Of a stretch of DNA of 12,989 nt, positions 11,424 through 12,989 are shown one piece after another. A program made the position numbers and the translations under genes. Numbering within the stretch: the first letter of the stretch is position 1; each line of letters begins with the position of its first letter. The notes under the pieces are model-generated. The model did not search any database. It was not told the DNA's origin and saw only the letters and a list, made by a program, of their open reading frames with translations. Source of the DNA: Treponema sp. (GTDB lineage Bacteria > Spirochaetota > Spirochaetia > Treponematales > Breznakiellaceae); NCBI GenBank assembly GCA_031273835.1, contig JAISRD010000137.1:1-12989 (forward strand), read 5' to 3'.

Positions 11424-12989
11424 ATGAAATTCAATAGATCCATCGGGTTCCGTATAGCTCTTTTTACGGGGATTTTAATGCTGATTGTCCTCGTGGGAAT
11501 TTTCGCCATTGTCGCCGTCACGGTACGAAGCGCTATCACCAGCTTGGAGCATAATTCAAATATGCAGATTGTACGGGCCAGGGGGGAAGAGATACAGGGG
11601 ATTATCGGCTCATATCAAAATTTATTGCTTGCCATGTCGATGCAGGAAGTCTTTGTTTCAGGGACCGAGTCCGAGGCGGAAGATGCCGCCTATGCCCTGG
11701 TAGGCAGACTGGGAGAGGAAATTCCCAGCGTGTTTATCATCTGGCCCGACGGCAAGGCCACAACAACCCCGGGCAGCTATATCAATATCGCCGACCGGCC
11801 CTATGTCCGCGCGGTGTACGCTGAGGGTAAGGACAATGCCATAAGCAGCCCCATGGTTTCACGGAATACCGGCAACCCCGCGGTTATGATGGTCCAGGCC
11901 ATTAAAACCGAATCGGGAGGGGTCAGGGCTTTGCTTGCCGTTGAGATGGCCCTTACCAAAGTAAACGAAGCGGTGGGTAAAATAAACATCGGGGAGACCA
12001 GTTACGCATGGATTGCGGACGCTTCCGGCATGGTCTTTGCGTCGGGAAAGGCCGACATGGTTATGAAGCTGAATATCACCGGCGCCGATGAGGACGCCGG
12101 GTATAAGGGCTTATCCGCCCTGGCGAAGAATATATTGGCTCAGGATGAGTCGGAGGGAACTTTTACCGGCCCCGAAAATGATACCTGGCTTGCTTTTTCT
12201 ACCCTGGTTCCCGGGGCGGATGGCTGGAAACTCGGCGTCTGTATTACCACAGAGGTCTTCTTCAAATCCCTTAACAATCTTATGGTGATTCTGGTTGTTG
12301 TTATCGTTTCAGGACTGGTAGTATCCATCGCGGCGGCGGTTGTTATCGGCCGCCGGATTGCCGCTCCTATTCAAACCGTTGCAGCAACCCTCAAGGACAT
12401 ATCCGAGGGAGACGGGGATTTGACTAAAACGCTCAACATCCGTTCCAAAGACGAGATCGGCGATTTGGCACTGTACTTCAACGCCACTCTGGAAAAGATC
12501 AAAAACCTGGTAAGTACCATCAAAAGCCAGTCCGCGGCCCTCTTTGACATAGGGAATGAGCTTGCCTCCAACATGACCGAAACCGCCGCGGCGGTTAACG
12601 AAATTACCGCCAATATCCAGAGCATTAAAGGACGGGTTATAAATCAGTCCGCCGGTGTCAACGAAACCAACGCAACCATGGAACAGATCACCGTCAGTAT
12701 TGACAAACTCACCGGTCATGTGGAAAACCAGAGTACGAGCGTAGCCCAGTCCTCCTCGGCCATTGAAGAAATGCTTGCCAGCATCCAGTCGGTAATCCAG
12801 ACCCTCGTTAAAAACGCCGATAACGTCAAGGAACTGATGGGGGCTTCCGAGGTGGGGCGCACAGGCCTGCAGGAAGTGGCCGCGGACATTCAGGAGATTG
12901 CCCGTGAATCCGAAGGGCTTTTGGAGATCAACTCGGTGATGCAGAACATCGCCAGCCAGACCAACCTCCTTTCGATGAACGCCGCGATT
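11424..12989 (+). CDS. Methyl-accepting chemotaxis protein with dCache sensor, partial (3' end beyond window)
   Basis: The first 522 residues of an inner-membrane chemoreceptor, which senses ligands in the periplasm and controls CheA. Order: short cytoplasmic start; membrane helix 1 (about 9-33); a periplasmic sensor (about 36-283), probably a double Cache domain, with NIADRPYVRAVYAEG (121-135) and SSPMVSRNTGNPAVMM typical of its membrane-distal pocket; membrane helix 2 (about 284-309); a HAMP domain from about 308 with ISEGDGDLTKTLNIRSKDEIGDL; and the long signalling coiled coil. The frame ends in IASQTNLLSMNAAI, just before the conserved hairpin tip that contacts CheA and CheW, so the tip and returning helix are missing. 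The ATG at 11424 has a strong ribosome site (AAGAGGAGAT). The ligand is unknown, with amino acids or small organic acids being common for this sensor type. No other chemotaxis gene is visible. Confidence 0.93.
   Translation, partial: MKFNRSIGFRIALFTGILMLIVLVGIFAIVAVTVRSAITSLEHNSNMQIVRARGEEIQGIIGSYQNLLLAMSMQEVFVSGTESEAEDAAYALVGRLGEEIPSVFIIWPDGKATTTPGSYINIADRPYVRAVYAEGKDNAISSPMVSRNTGNPAVMMVQAIKTESGGVRALLAVEMALTKVNEAVGKINIGETSYAWIADASGMVFASGKADMVMKLNITGADEDAGYKGLSALAKNILAQDESEGTFTGPENDTWLAFSTLVPGADGWKLGVCITTEVFFKSLNNLMVILVVVIVSGLVVSIAAAVVIGRRIAAPIQTVAATLKDISEGDGDLTKTLNIRSKDEIGDLALYFNATLEKIKNLVSTIKSQSAALFDIGNELASNMTETAAAVNEITANIQSIKGRVINQSAGVNETNATMEQITVSIDKLTGHVENQSTSVAQSSSAIEEMLASIQSVIQTLVKNADNVKELMGASEVGRTGLQEVAADIQEIARESEGLLEINSVMQNIASQTNLLSMNAAI

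Noticed and set aside
11203..11427. A 74-codon plus-strand frame ending at the chemoreceptor ATG
   Set aside because: Its start lies upstream of the best promoter, the sequence spans that promoter and repeat-flanking DNA, and the product resembles nothing known. The ATGA overlap is mentioned only as part of the leader finding.

Overview
This 13 kb window looks like chromosomal DNA from a spirochaete of the Treponema lineage. The main evidence is the phosphofructokinase at 9647-11005, which reads like the ~450-residue spirochaetal type (TP0108-like). Other hints are the mix of ABC-F, FGGY kinase, MFS, NagZ and methyl-accepting chemotaxis genes, the frequent GTG starts, and a fairly high GC content (judged by eye, not computed). 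The taxonomic call is an inference. Nearly all the DNA is protein coding. I see no rRNA, tRNA, CRISPR array, transposase or phage gene.

Layout. (1) 1-1150, minus strand: two small specialised acyl carrier proteins, then a COG4648-type membrane protein cut by the left edge. This trio is typical of aryl-polyene-like type II fatty-acid/polyketide loci, so the window probably catches the promoter-proximal end of such a cluster. (2) 1368-5214, minus strand: a three-gene operon of FGGY sugar kinase, MFS transporter and VanH-like D-2-hydroxyacid (D-lactate) dehydrogenase, with a good promoter and a 13-bp palindrome at its head. (3) 5461-8278, plus strand: a YbiT-type ABC-F protein, then an apparently exported NagZ-type GH3 beta-N-acetylhexosaminidase 10 bases downstream. 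(4) 8220-11005, minus strand: ATP-type 6-phosphofructokinase, coupled through a GTGA overlap to a LarA-family (nickel-pincer) 2-hydroxyacid racemase homologue. Its 3' end overlaps the GH3 gene tail-to-tail by 59 bp. (5) 11424-12989, plus strand: a methyl-accepting chemotaxis protein cut by the right edge.

Non-coding DNA. The only gene-free stretch above 300 bases is 11006-11423. It holds the phosphofructokinase promoter, a copy of a dispersed repeat, the chemoreceptor promoter and its roughly 135-base leader. A related repeat copy lies at 1200-1325. Both copies sit just upstream of a minus-strand promoter. Five sigma70-like promoters, all with 17-bp spacers, could be read by eye.

Function. 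Glycolysis (phosphofructokinase), a D-lactate-type dehydrogenase and a lactate-racemase homologue suggest sugar fermentation with handling of D- and L-2-hydroxyacids. The sugar kinase and MFS transporter may supply substrate. Nothing here is clearly a new system. The best leads are the aryl-polyene-like locus at the left edge, the paired repeats, the racemase coupled to phosphofructokinase, and the damaged second P-loop of the ABC-F protein.
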